Of a DNA stretch of 64,000 nt, positions 47,308 to 57,779 are shown in pieces. The notes below the pieces were generated by a model. That model was not told the DNA's origin. It made no database searches and saw nothing but the letters and a program-made list of their open reading frames with translations. The first letter of the stretch is position 1. Each line of letters opens with the position of its first letter. Source of the stretch: Aurifilum marmelostoma (taxonomy: Eukaryota; Ascomycota; Sordariomycetes; Diaporthales; Cryphonectriaceae); contig JAMXSV010000007.1 of NCBI GenBank assembly GCA_027559495.1, positions 992,001 to 1,056,000 of the forward strand. The letters run 5' to 3'. The translations under genes were made by a program, and so were the position numbers.

Positions 47308-49295
47308 ATGCGACCACGACAGACCCTCACCCTCGGAGCTATCGTGCTCTTGTGCTTCCTCGGGTACAGTGTGCTCCAGCTAGGAACGCCGTCACGATCT
47401 ACCGCACTCATACCCAACCTGAATCTCCCGAGACCACCTCCTTCCGACGTCAAGCCTGTTCAGGACGGATCCAATCTCAACCGCCCACCCGCCGATATCG
47501 ATCATGACGCGCCGCGAACCAAGTTCAAGCCTGCGCCTGGCGGCTCCCATCCCGTGTGGCACCTCATCAAGGAGGCCGAGAAGGAGCTGGAAGAGACGAA
47601 GGCGCGTCAATCAAAGACCCTCGCGGAGGCAGTATCCGAGTATCGTCGCCGCTATGGGATCCCTCCGCCGCCCAACTTCGACAAGTGGTACGAGTACGCC
47701 ACAAGCAAGGGCGTCCAGCTGATCGATGAGTATGACCTGATCCACGAACTCATCACACCCTTCTGGGGCCTCAGGCCCTCCACGATCCGCGCTCGCGCCG
47801 CCGAGGCACTGGGCTGGGACAACGCGCTGCTGGGCGTACAGATCCGCGACGGCAGGATCACACACATACAAGGAGGCGGTGACTGGCAGCGGGAGGCAAC
47901 AGAGGGCATGATGAAGCCGTTCCTGGCTCACCTGCCCAACATGGACCTGGCGTTCAACATCCACGACGAGCCACGCGTGGTGGTGCCGCACGACGACATG
48001 GAGCGGCTGGTGGCCACGGCTAAGAACAAGAACATGAAGGCGGCGAATGCGGTGACCAACCCGCGGAACTACTTCACCAAGAAACCGCGGGATCTCAACG
48101 ACGGCACGTACTTCGCCGAGACCAAGCTCACGCGCTTCAATGTCTTTGCGCACCAGCCCGTCTGGACGCACTCGCGCATGTCGTGCCCGCCTGAGAGCCC
48201 CGCGCGCGCGCTGGAAGAGGCCGACCGCGTGGACGATGTGGAGAGGTACGGCATGAGCGAGCTGGGCTTCGTCTACAACGAGACGGCCATGGCAGATATC
48301 TGCTACAGCCCGAGCCTCAGCTCGACATATGGGTTCTTTGACCGGCCCAACGCCTATAACATCGTGCACGACCTGTTTCCCATCTTCTCGCAGAGCAAGA
48401 TCTCTTCGTACAATGACATATTATACCCATCTCCGTGGTACTGGTACGACAAGGTCCCGTACGAGGAGAAGAAGGATATGGCCTGGGCCCTGAAGAAAGA
48501 CGAGCTGTACTGGCGAGGCTCGACGACAGGCGGGTTCTCGCGAAACGGTGGGTGGCGGCGGCAGCACCGGCAGCGGCTGGTGCAGAAGCTCAACGCGGCG
48601 GACCAGGCCAGGATCCTGCGCAACCAGGGCGACGAGACACACCCGGAGTGGGCGGTCAAAGAGGTTCCCCGTGGTGACTACAAGGAGCTCATCAACGTAC
48701 GCTTCTCCCACGTAGGACAGTGCGACCCTGGCGACTGCGACGCGCAGACCGAATTCTTCCAGGTCACGAGCCGGGTGGAGCAGCAGGATGCGTGGCAGTA
48801 CAAGTATCTCCTGGATATGGACGGCAACGCCTTCTCGGGCCGGTTTTATGCCTTTCTCAAGAGCAGGAGTCTGATCTACAAGTTTGCCGTCTTCAGGGAA
48901 TGGCACTACGAGTGGGTCAAGGCGTGGGCACACTACATCCCCCTCAGCCTGCACGGGGATGAGTGGCTGGAGGCCGTGCGCTTCTTTGGCGATGGAGAGC
49001 TGGGGAAGAAAGAAGCGGAGCGCGTGGCGCTGCAGGGAAGGGATTGGGCAAATAAAGTGTTGAGGAAGGAAGATATGGAGGTGTGGTTCTTCAGGCTATT
49101 GCTAGAGTAAGTTCCGCCACGACCTTTCTCCCCCGGCGCCCCCTACCGCCCTCTTTTTTTTTTTTTTCTTCCTTTCCTCCGTCTTCTTGCCATCACGCTC
49201 CTCAAGAAAACCCCTAACACTGTCACAGATACGCGCGTGTCATCGACGACGACCGGGAGACTATTGGATTCTCTGTTTTCACCACTTCTGACTGA
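47308..49295 (+). CDS. GT90 family glycosyltransferase (CAP10-like)
   Basis: Type II Golgi membrane protein of the GT90 family, which includes the cryptococcal xylosyltransferase Cxt1 and capsule protein Cap10, and animal POGLUT. Two exons, 47308–49106 and 49229–49295, give 621 residues. A short cytosolic N terminus (MRPRQ) is followed by one membrane segment (LTLGAIVLLCFLGYSVLQL, about 6–24), then a Pro-rich stem. The luminal part shows FDKWYEYATSKG, DLAFNIHDEPR, YPSPWYWYDKVPYEEKK, LYWRGSTTGGF and the C-terminal sugar-nucleotide region KYLLDMDGNAFSGRFYAFL followed by Phe/Trp-rich helices. The 122-nt intron is followed by a short last exon ending FTTSD. The ATG at 47301 is out of frame and may be a small upstream start. 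The sugar donor is not predictable here. Confidence 0.93.
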
Positions 49296-50553
49296 TACGG
49301 AGGCGGAGGCCTGGTCTCATTCTGGTCACCATTCACCCCTTGCTCATATATACATATACACTCCCATGTAAGATTTATGTCGATAGAAACCTGCCTCTTG
49401 GGCCGGGTAAGAGTAATGAGCATTGAGCAAGGCGTTGCATTTCAAGTCTACAAGAGGACTCGAACCAAAAGAAGACTCTCTATATTGCTCTCTATATTGG
49501 AAACAGCAAGTGAATCAATAATCCAGAACCAGAGATAGCAGTCTGCCACGGCGGGAGACATGCCAGTATCTTCTGATGCCCAGCTAGCACTACGCTCTTG
49601 TTTCTGCACCATGGCTAGCCACTACATCACTCTACTTATCCTTCTCTTCGCCCTCTTGCTTTCTTTGCAACTCTATGCACAAACTAGCCATGACCAGCTA
49701 TCACTCACTACCTGTACGGAGGATTATAAGTTTCAGGCCTGGACAGGATCAAGCAGAGGCAGAGCAATGTGCCTGGCCCTACTAGTGCCGCTGTCTCTTA
49801 CATCTTGACTTTGATCAGGACACTGAGAACCTTCACTGTCTTCTGCCCGTATCTTCTCTACTTACCACCCCCCCCCCCCCTTTTTTTTTATGACCAAGAG
49901 AGAAAAAAAAAAGCCAAAAGCCAAGCCAAGCAGAGGCGTGCACCCTGCGCTTCCCCGTCTCTAGCCCCGGAGCATCTCGCCTCCCAATGGCACAGTGGCC
50001 GCAAGGAATGGCGCGGCGACCAGGAAAATTCAGAGCTGATAGGACACGGGGACATACGGGGACCATCGACACAGTAGTGACCGGGGTTCTGGAGCATGAC
50101 AGTGGCACAGTGACCTCAAGACCTTGATGCCTCTTGGCAGAGAGCAAGAGGAGGCGAAATAGAATGATGATGACATCTCGTACGAGTTGGAAGAAATGGT
50201 TCCCAATGACGTGGCACAAACGCTTTGGATATAGGGAATGTTTTGTTCCTTTGATGATAAGTAGCTCGGGCCTTTGAAACCTAGGAGATAGAAATCCAAG
50301 GCTTGGAATGGTTTCGCCTGGAATACTCGATTGGGAGACATTCTTGGAATCTGTATTGGGGGAGAGTACGTGGCTGCAGGTATAATGGAGGTGGGAAGAA
50401 GAGTAAATCCATTAACAACGACGGCAATCACAGAGACTGAGCAATCAAGATATGTTGGTCGAATCGTAATCATTTGATTCCTCCTCAAGTCTATCGAGGA
50501 TTCACATACCATCATGACGTGGTGTTCTTCTAGTCGTAGTGTGCAAAGGCCGT
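49296..50553. other. Convergent gene-free stretch
   Basis: 1.26 kb between the 3' ends of the GT90 and NFKBIL1-like genes. A C14/T9 run lies at about 49866–49889. Open frames here are low-complexity and I do not count them as genes. Confidence 0.5.
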
Positions 50554-51945
50554 CTACTTGGCCTTGCGGGTATCATCCCAAAGAGTATCAATAACCTGGA
50601 AAATCATGGTAATGTCCGCCATAACGCCCTTGTCCACGCTGTCCTTTCCACCGAGCCGCTGCTGCATCTTGTCAGGGTGCCACCGCACCCGCTGCTCCTT
50701 CAGCCTGGCCGCAAACGCCGTTCCGCCGAGGGTCTTGAGGTCGAGGCCGCGCACAAAGAAAGACCGGATGCCCCTTTCGCTGAGTTCCTTTCGGAGGCCG
50801 GACTCGGTGGGCCAGGGGATGCTGGCCTGCCGGCCATCCCAGTCCTTCCACTGCTTGGTGTACACGTCGAATCTCTGCTCCGTGGCCCGCCTCTTCTTGC
50901 GGGCCTCCGCACGGCGTAGGCTGCGCTCGATATCCCTCTGGAGCTTTCTCTCCTCCTCGGCCCGCCGCTGCCGGTCCCTGGCCTCCTCTTGGGCCTCGAA
51001 GGCGCGCTGCGCAGCCTGCTGTGCTCTCTCGAGGCGCCGCTTCTGCTCCTCGATGAAGCCGGCCTGGGTCTTCTTGAACATCTCCGCCTTGATGTAGGCG
51101 ATGTACTGCTCGTCGTTCATCGTCTCGATCTCGCCCGTCTCCGGGTTAATCTTGTTGCGAGAGTAGATGTGGATGGGCTGGCCGTATATGCGCTCCCAGT
51201 ATGCAGCACCTTGGGCGTCGGCTAGAGCATCGTATAGAGATTCGCGGAAGGCCATGTCTGGGTCCAGGGAGGGGTTCTGGGGGGTGGTGGAAGAAGAGGA
51301 AGAGGCATCGGCAGGGGTGTCCCAGACGGGCACAGCGTCACCGTTGCTGCGAGGAGGTCTGTCGGCGTGGTGGCGTTTGCGCGCCTGAGAAGCATAATCC
51401 TCCTCTTCCATCTCCCCGTCACCGCCATCGTCGCGGGCGCGTTTCTTGCTTTTGGTGTTTTGGTGATGAAGAGGGGCAGTGTGGCCATCGGCCTCGGGGA
51501 GGTTCGGGTCGTCATGGTGGTCGGAGGGGCGGGGCCGGTTGTGAGCAGCGTTAGCTCGGCGCTCCCTGTGCGCCTTGAAGCGCAGCCTGCGGGCCCTGTC
51601 GCGATCCTCCTGCGCGCGGACGTAGGCTTCGTCCATGACCGGGACCTCCTTGGCTCCGAAGAACTGGAGACAGAGGTTGTCAATGTTGGACGGGTACTGG
51701 GTCACGGGGCAGTACCCGCCGTTGTAGTGGGAGAACTTGATGCGGTGGAACTCCTTGATTCGGTGGTAGAGGTGAAGGTCGTGCTGTGCGGGCGGCAGCT
51801 GGTCGAAGCCGGGGATGTGAGCCCATTTAGAGGGCGTTGGGTTGATGGTTGGCATGGGGGAAGGAGGACGAGGTCGAGGTCGAGGCGGCAAAGGAGCGGC
51901 AGTAGAAGTGGGAATAGCAGTAGTGGTGGATTCCTGGGACGTCAT
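50554..51945 (-). CDS. NFKBIL1-like conserved fungal protein
   Basis: 463-residue single-exon protein of unknown function. The N terminus is Pro/Arg rich. Then a conserved fungal part begins with WAHIPGFDQLPPAQHDLHLY and HRIKFSHYNGGYCPVT. The centre is acidic and basic low-complexity (KSKKRARDD, MEEEDYASQARKRHH). A long Glu/Arg/Gln coil (about 285–350) leads to the C terminus, where RVRWHPDKMQQRLGG is similar to the conserved C-terminal RWHPD motif of animal NFKBIL1, and slightly to the HPD of J-domains. NFKBIL1 has been linked to RNA processing. A true J-domain is unlikely because the helix before HPD does not fit. The HPDK resemblance is an inference. Confidence 0.75.
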   Translation of the reverse strand: MTSQESTTTAIPTSTAAPLPPRPRPRPPSPMPTINPTPSKWAHIPGFDQLPPAQHDLHLYHRIKEFHRIKFSHYNGGYCPVTQYPSNIDNLCLQFFGAKEVPVMDEAYVRAQEDRDRARRLRFKAHRERRANAAHNRPRPSDHHDDPNLPEADGHTAPLHHQNTKSKKRARDDGGDGEMEEEDYASQARKRHHADRPPRSNGDAVPVWDTPADASSSSSTTPQNPSLDPDMAFRESLYDALADAQGAAYWERIYGQPIHIYSRNKINPETGEIETMNDEQYIAYIKAEMFKKTQAGFIEEQKRRLERAQQAAQRAFEAQEEARDRQRRAEEERKLQRDIERSLRRAEARKKRRATEQRFDVYTKQWKDWDGRQASIPWPTESGLRKELSERGIRSFFVRGLDLKTLGGTAFAARLKEQRVRWHPDKMQQRLGGKDSVDKGVMADITMIFQVIDTLWDDTRKAK

Positions 51946-54419
51946 TTTCGGTTGATCTGCCGATTCGCTGGCCTGTAGTGTGCTTAGGAGTTTGGGAGTA
52001 TCCTCCAGCGGTGATTGATTGACGGGAAGAAAAGCAGTGCTGAAGGTCTAAAGAGTTAAATACACAGTAGAGGCTGCTGCAAGGGTCCAGAGTACTTATG
52101 CGACAGGGGTTGCTGGGAAGGCGGGGGGGGGGGGCGACGCAGGCCTTGAATTTGGCCATTGGCTGGAAAATAGCCGTAAATTCAGCTAAAAATCACTGAT
52201 TGGCTAGCCTCGCTGCTTAGCCCCAAAGGGCGAACAATAGAGAGTCAGATAGGGAGACAGTATTCGCAACAGTGCCTGCTCGCTCTTGTTGGCATCATGA
52301 TAAACAGCACTGGATAAAGGAGGTGTGAGGTCCCGAGTGTATTAAATTCAGTCGCAAGTGTCCTCCATATCCTTGGTAGACGGACCTTGACCCCGAAGAG
52401 ATCTTCAAATGGGATTGGTGATTGCGAGTACTCTGAAAGCGGTGTATACTCAGGCTTGCCGAGATGGTAAGGTATAATGTCTCATACCTCGTGTTGCATA
52501 TGCTACTAAAAGGGTGTTACATCAGAAATATATATACTGAACCCAACACATAGAGCGAAGATAAACGTGTTGACCGTACCTGAATCACACTCGGTGCGTA
52601 TGCTACTGGGCCGGTTCGTGATGAAGCCTATCCCATCGACGCCAGAATAATGGTCCAGGCAGCACATGATGAGGCTGGTGCGGTACTCCTGCTCCGCTCC
52701 AGGACTTCTAGGTCCAGCCCCACGCCTGGCTCCTTCAGAATGGCAAGAGCACTCCGCGAGCGGCTACCCTCGGTGATTTTGACAGTCTAGCCGCTCTTCC
52801 TATGTCCCACTGGCTGTTGATGCTTCAGGGGGTGGCTGCAACACCTATCTGAACTGCAGTAATTACTGGGACACTGTGCAGATTTTGCTTGACCATCATA
52901 TCCATTTCACGTGGCTGTGCAAAACAGGATTGAAGAGGCAGCGTGGTGGATTGCAGAAAAACTTACATCTAACCAGGGACCTGCACCAGGTCTGCAGAAG
53001 CAGCAGTGAGTGGTATGGCACCCAGATAAGGGAATCAACACTGTCTAGGCCAGTTCTGAGCTCGTCCGATCTTCCATTTCACCTACCCAGGAGATGTGTT
53101 CAACCTGTCCAGTATCCCATATGCTCTTCATGAGGTATCATGTTGGACAGGTACTGTAGATACTCAAGTATTATACCAATCATGGTACATGGCGTGTAGA
53201 ACTGCAAGTCAAGCACCACCTATGGAAGGAAAAATACTTGACGGAAGCAAAGGAATGATCAATTGATAATGCAGGGTCCCCTGCACCTCGGGCGTCTCTA
53301 CCGCAGGCGCTCCCGGATCTCGGCACCCGTGTCCCGTGGCCCAGATCGGCGCCATTGCGATGACGTCGTCCCGAAGTGGTCAGCAAACCCCAGGGCATTC
53401 GTTGGTGTCTCGGGACGGACCTTCATGAGTTGGGCGTTGAGCGCCTTAGCCTGCAGGAACAGGACCGCCACAGATACATATTTAGAGTTGTGCTCCAAAA
53501 GAACCAGCTACCAGCCCAGGGAGTGGCTACAGATTTTCAGCTCTTGTCTGGAACTCATCATCTTCTGGGCATATATCGCGGTCTTACCCATGGAGGTCGG
53601 ACATAAATATTGATCTGTGCCCCTCGGATATAATCGCCTTTCGCTCGTACGGTGACTTGTTGACAACCTCTAAGTCCTATCTCGTCTTATATACCTACCC
53701 TATAGCAAGTATATAACAAGCAGTGGATCGAGAGAGCGCCCTCCACCCAGCTAGTTCATCGGCCACCGCAATTCCCAGATCCTACAATACTTTGCTGCAA
53801 TCTCCAGGACCCTCTGCATGCGCTTTTCCTCTCCTCTCTCTTAAGGCCGATCTCATTATCCCCGTCGCATCTAGACGCAACCAGGACAAGCCCCGGGGTA
53901 AGATGTCCGACGGACGGCGTTTGGGTAGTTGTACTTTTTGTGGTGTGTGGGCTTCGCGCAGTAATCAATATCGTCTCTACTTAAGTCCGACAATCCCCAT
54001 AGACGCGAACCGGCACTTGACGTAATCTATGCAAGAAACCAATCAACTGGGGGGGGGGGGGGCATTTCTTTTCCCTCTCCTCGACACCTCGTGACGTTTT
54101 GGAACGGTGTGGTTGCATTCAACAAGTGGAGATGTCCCCAGCCTCGTAATACAGACCAGACTTAATTATAATATCAATCATGTATGTATCCCTTAAATAT
54201 CATTTGGTGCATTATAGCCATTTCTTCACAGTACATACATACAAATTTACATAATTGACGAGGGAGAAGTTGTTGGTTGATGGCCTTCTTCTCTATCCAT
54301 CCAAAAATATTTCTCCCTCATCTGCCCAAAATTACAAAGCTCTCCTCTGTGAAGAAGTGCCTGTTCAAGCAACAACACATCGTTCCATCACACACACACT
54401 CTCTCTCTCACCAAGCACA
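51946..54419. other. Gene-poor stretch, partly CpG-poor
   Basis: 2.5 kb without a recognised gene. G10 near 52125–52135 and G14 at about 54049–54062 are present. 52801–53280 is CpG-poor (six sites in 480 bp by my count), while the sequence after 53281 is CpG-rich. A minus-strand open frame at 53298–53498 starts at this boundary but shows no family. The right end carries the MFS promoter with a CA/CT tract just before 54420. Confidence 0.45.
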
Positions 54420-56353
54420 ATGGTCGGGATAACAAGAATCCTGTCCCGGCCAACAGCCAAACCCTACCGCAGCAGAGATGTAATCCACACACTCGACCAC
54501 CCCCCAACCCTCAACGACGACGGCCACCTGGCCTTTGACGACGGCGACATCGAGAACCCCCAGAACTGGAGCATGCCCCGGCGCACCTACATCACCATCT
54601 CCGCCGTCCTCCTCGTCATCAACGCCACTTTCGCCTCCGCCAGCCCGTCCGGCTGCCTCGAGAGCATCGAGGAGTACTTTGGTGTCTCCTCCGAGGCCGC
54701 GGGCCTGACCATCACCCTCTTCCTGCTCGGCTACTGCGCCGGCCCCCTCCTGTTCGCCCCCCCTCAGCGAGTTCTACGGCCGCCGCCCCATCTTCTACAT
54801 CACCTTCCTGCTCTACCTCGCCTTCAACTTCCTGTGCGCCTTTGCGCCCAACTTTGGCAGCCTGCTCGTCGGCCGTTTCCTGACGGGCACCTTTGTCGCC
54901 GCACCGCTCAGCAATGCTCCGGGTGTGCTGGCCGACCTGTGGCCTCCCCTCCAGCGGGGTCTCGCCATGGCCGGTTTCTCGCTGATGGTCTGGGCCGGGC
55001 CCGCGCTGGGTCCCATCATCTCCGGCTTCCTGCAGCTGACCAAGGGCGTCGAGGGCTGGCGGTGGAGCTTCTACGTGCTGCTCATGCTGGGCGGGTTTGC
55101 GGCCATCTTCCTGTTCACCATCCCCGAGACGTACGGGCCAGTCATCTTATACCACAAGGCCAAGAGGATCAGGGCGGCGCGGGTACCGGGCTACGAGGAC
55201 ATCAGGGCTCCCATCGAGACCACCGACCGCTCGCTGCTGAGTATCTACAAGGTCGCCTTGACGAGGCCTTGGATCATCTTGTTCGACACCATCTCGCTTC
55301 TGTGTGCCATCTACATGGGTGTGGTGTACCTACTTCTCTACATGCTCTTTGCCATCTACCGTGAGTTTTCTTTTATCGTTTTGCTGTCTTTTTTTGTTTC
55401 CTTGCTAGTTCTCCTGATTATTGGGAGCATGCTGACCTTCGATACAAATACAGCCATTGTCTTCGAGGAAAAACGCGGCTGGAACGCAGGTGTGGGCGAG
55501 CTTCCTCTCCTGGGACTAATTTTCGGTGCAGCACTGGGGGCGCTGATCGTCCTCTGGGATTCGAGATACCAGACCAAGAAAGTCGCCCAAGGCGTCGAGA
55601 TTAGACCCGAGGACCGGTTGCGCACCGCCATGTTCGGCGGGCCTGCCCTCGCCCTGGCCATGTTCTGGTTTGCATGGTCTGCCAACTACAGCTATGTCCA
55701 CTGGATCGTCCCGACCATCGCGGGTGCCCTCCTGGCGACGGCCATGCTGACCATCTTTGTGTCGTTCCTAAACTGTGAGTCTTGACCTGAGGCAGAGTCC
55801 TTGGCTATAATTGCATGTTCACCTTGCAAAGAAAGAACTGTACCCATTAACATGGTCCTCGTCCTCACTCCTAGATCTCGTTGACTCGTATCTCCTCTAC
55901 GCCGCCAGCGCCATCGCGGCAAACACAGTGGTGAGATCTGCTGCGGGGTCCGCAGCACCCCTCTTCACAAACCAGATGTTCTCCGCCCTCGGTATTGGGC
56001 CGGGCGGCTCGCTCATCGGCGGCGTGGGCACGCTGCTCGCTCTCATCCCTTTTCTGTTCTATCGGTACGGCGAGGGTATCCGCATTCGGAGCCGCTTTGC
56101 CCCGACTGGGCCCAAGAAGGACAAGGACGCTACGGACGAGGCTGAGAAGGGCCGTCGTGCTGGTGGTGCGGACCAGGGTGTCATAGGCGGGAGTGACAGC
56201 CAGACGGCGATTTCCAGCGAGAGTGGCGACGACGAGGACGTTATCACTGGCGTTGTGCACAAGGGCGATCGGAAGAGTTTGGAGGAGAATCCGTATGAAT
56301 ATGCCGTTGATGAGGATCTGCCCGAGAGGCACGGACATGCTGGTGAGCATTAG
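54420..56353 (+). CDS. MFS transporter, DHA1-type, one frame break
   Basis: Twelve-helix drug:H+ antiporter-type major facilitator in the plasma membrane. Exons 54420–55360, 55454–55774 and 55875–56353, about 579 residues. The N-terminal tail contains DIENPQNWS, typical of fungal DHA1 exporters. Motif A is visible at SEFYGRRPIFYI after GPLLFAP. NFGSLLVGRFLTGTF, the motif-C-like GFSLMVWAGPALGPIISGF, and GWRWSFYVLL with FTIPETYGP follow. The C-terminal tail is hydrophilic. Frame changes by one in the C7 run at 54757–54763; removing one C joins LLFAP to LSEFYGRRP. The first intron (93 nt, 55361–55453; GTGAGT, CTGAC branch, ACAG) is a multiple of three and reads open as a hydrophobic stretch, yet the spliced form AIYPIVFEEKRGWN is the conserved one. 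Substrate unknown. The ATG has A at −3. Confidence 0.9.
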
Positions 56354-56609
56354 GTGCCAGGACAGCCCTCCAGGCGGCTCCTGACAAAGACAATAAATGG
56401 TGGTAGTACAAATTTGTTTTTCGGCTTCCTATGACCTCTCCCTTTTTTGTTTTCCCTTGTTTTCCTCATTTCCCAAATTGCAGAGGACCATTCGTGCAGA
56501 CGTGCCAACGGGATATCTACCGCAACAACAAGACCGGTGGATAGCAAACTCCCTGTACGAACCCAGCTTCCCTCCTGCCCGTCCATCACCTCCGTCCAGA
56601 TATGCAACT
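56354..56609. other. Convergent spacer MFS / RNase H
   Basis: 255 bp between two convergent genes, containing a T/C-rich tract near 56440–56475. No gene. Confidence 0.5.
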
Positions 56610-57779
56610 CTACCTCTGCCTCAATCCAACCCGATCACCATGCGCACGTGGAGGCAGGACGTCCTGGAATGATTGCAGGGCCGGCTGCTTCGCACCCTCT
56701 TTGGCAGCCTTGTCCGCCGTTGCATTCCAGTCCCTGGGAATCCTCCAGAACTCGACCTTGAGGCCACGTTCGTCAGCCTTCTCGATCTCCCCGAGCAGGC
56801 ACTCCCACAGGTCCTTGTTTTTGACATCATCCTGGCCCCTCGTCCGCCACCCATTGCGCAGCCAGCCCTTCACCCACGAAGTGGCGCCGTGCGAGACATA
56901 CTCACTGTCCGTTGCGATTACCAGGCTGGTGAACTCGCCTCCTGCGGTCCAGTCGCGGTACCTGAGCGCGGCGATGACGGCGCGCAGCTCGGCCCTGTTG
57001 CTCGTCTGCAGAGCCTCGTCGGGGCCTCCCCAAGGCCCGCGGAGCTCAAGCCGACCCCTTACGAAGCGCGCACCCCAGCACGACCGCTCGTTACGGATAT
57101 GGGGCCCGTACACGAAAGCCCAGCCCGCACGGGGGTCGGTCTGCCCGTTGTTGAGGCATGCGCCGTCGGTGAAGATGAGCATGCGGTGAGGGTCGTCCCG
57201 GTGTACGAAGCGGACCCCAGCATCGGTGTCTGCCTTGCGCTCCGGGAAAAGCTTCAGGGGATTCGACGATGATTCGTTGCCGGCCGCAAACTTCTTGGGG
57301 ATTACGCGGCCTGCGCCGCGGTGGCAGGTGGAGGAGGGCACCTCGCCTGGGGCAGGACGCACAAGGGTCGCGCCGAGCATTAGGGGCAGATAATCGGCTG
57401 AGCTCGAGTTGACAAGAGGCCGGACGTGACCTGCGCCGGCTTGAGCTGACAAGGGGTCCATGGTGTCGACGTCCCTTATCTCGGCAGCGCGAGTGCCAGC
57501 GGACGCCCGGGGCAGCCTGGACGATTCCTCCTGGCCATCGCTTAAGATGCCATCCTCACTCTCATCATGATCAGAATCGTCGTAGTCGTCATCGTCGCCA
57601 TAGTCGTCGTCCTCCTCAGGGTCGTCGTGGTGCTCCAGGCTGTAGTCGACGCAACATATGTGACAGACGACCCGGAGATGGCGATAGCAGGCCACGATAC
57701 CGCCAGGAAGGTGGACCGGCGAGTAGTGCCCATCATCCGAGTCCGAATCAGGCGATAACCACATCCAACCGCTAGCCAT
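56610..57779 (-). CDS. RNase H1-domain protein
   Basis: Single-exon 389-residue protein with a C-terminal RNase HI fold that would cut RNA in RNA–DNA hybrids. The four catalytic acids are visible: D205 (FTDGACLNNG), E264 (SNRAELRA), D291 (ATDSEYV) and D356 (NATADKAAKEG). A short N-terminal Cys-rich piece (VVCHICCVDYSLE), common in fungal members, precedes a long Asp/Glu-rich stretch (about 50–80). There is no typical hybrid-binding domain. The frame is open upstream from a TTG, so I start at the first ATG, 57777–57779 (MASGWMWLSPDS). The gene is convergent with the MFS transporter. The last ~15 residues look unconserved, so a missed 3' exon is possible. Confidence 0.9.
   Translation of the reverse strand: MASGWMWLSPDSDSDDGHYSPVHLPGGIVACYRHLRVVCHICCVDYSLEHHDDPEEDDDYGDDDDYDDSDHDESEDGILSDGQEESSRLPRASAGTRAAEIRDVDTMDPLSAQAGAGHVRPLVNSSSADYLPLMLGATLVRPAPGEVPSSTCHRGAGRVIPKKFAAGNESSSNPLKLFPERKADTDAGVRFVHRDDPHRMLIFTDGACLNNGQTDPRAGWAFVYGPHIRNERSCWGARFVRGRLELRGPWGGPDEALQTSNRAELRAVIAALRYRDWTAGGEFTSLVIATDSEYVSHGATSWVKGWLRNGWRTRGQDDVKNKDLWECLLGEIEKADERGLKVEFWRIPRDWNATADKAAKEGAKQPALQSFQDVLPPRAHGDRVGLRQR

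Noticed and set aside
49441..49470. tRNA B-box-like sequence on the minus strand (GGTTCGAGTCC)
   Set aside because: The T-arm stem does not pair and no A box or acceptor stem could be found at the right distance.
53298..53498. 66-codon minus-strand open frame at the CpG-poor border
   Set aside because: Looks protein-like for a short part but has no upstream or downstream continuation and no family match; kept only as context for the CpG observation.
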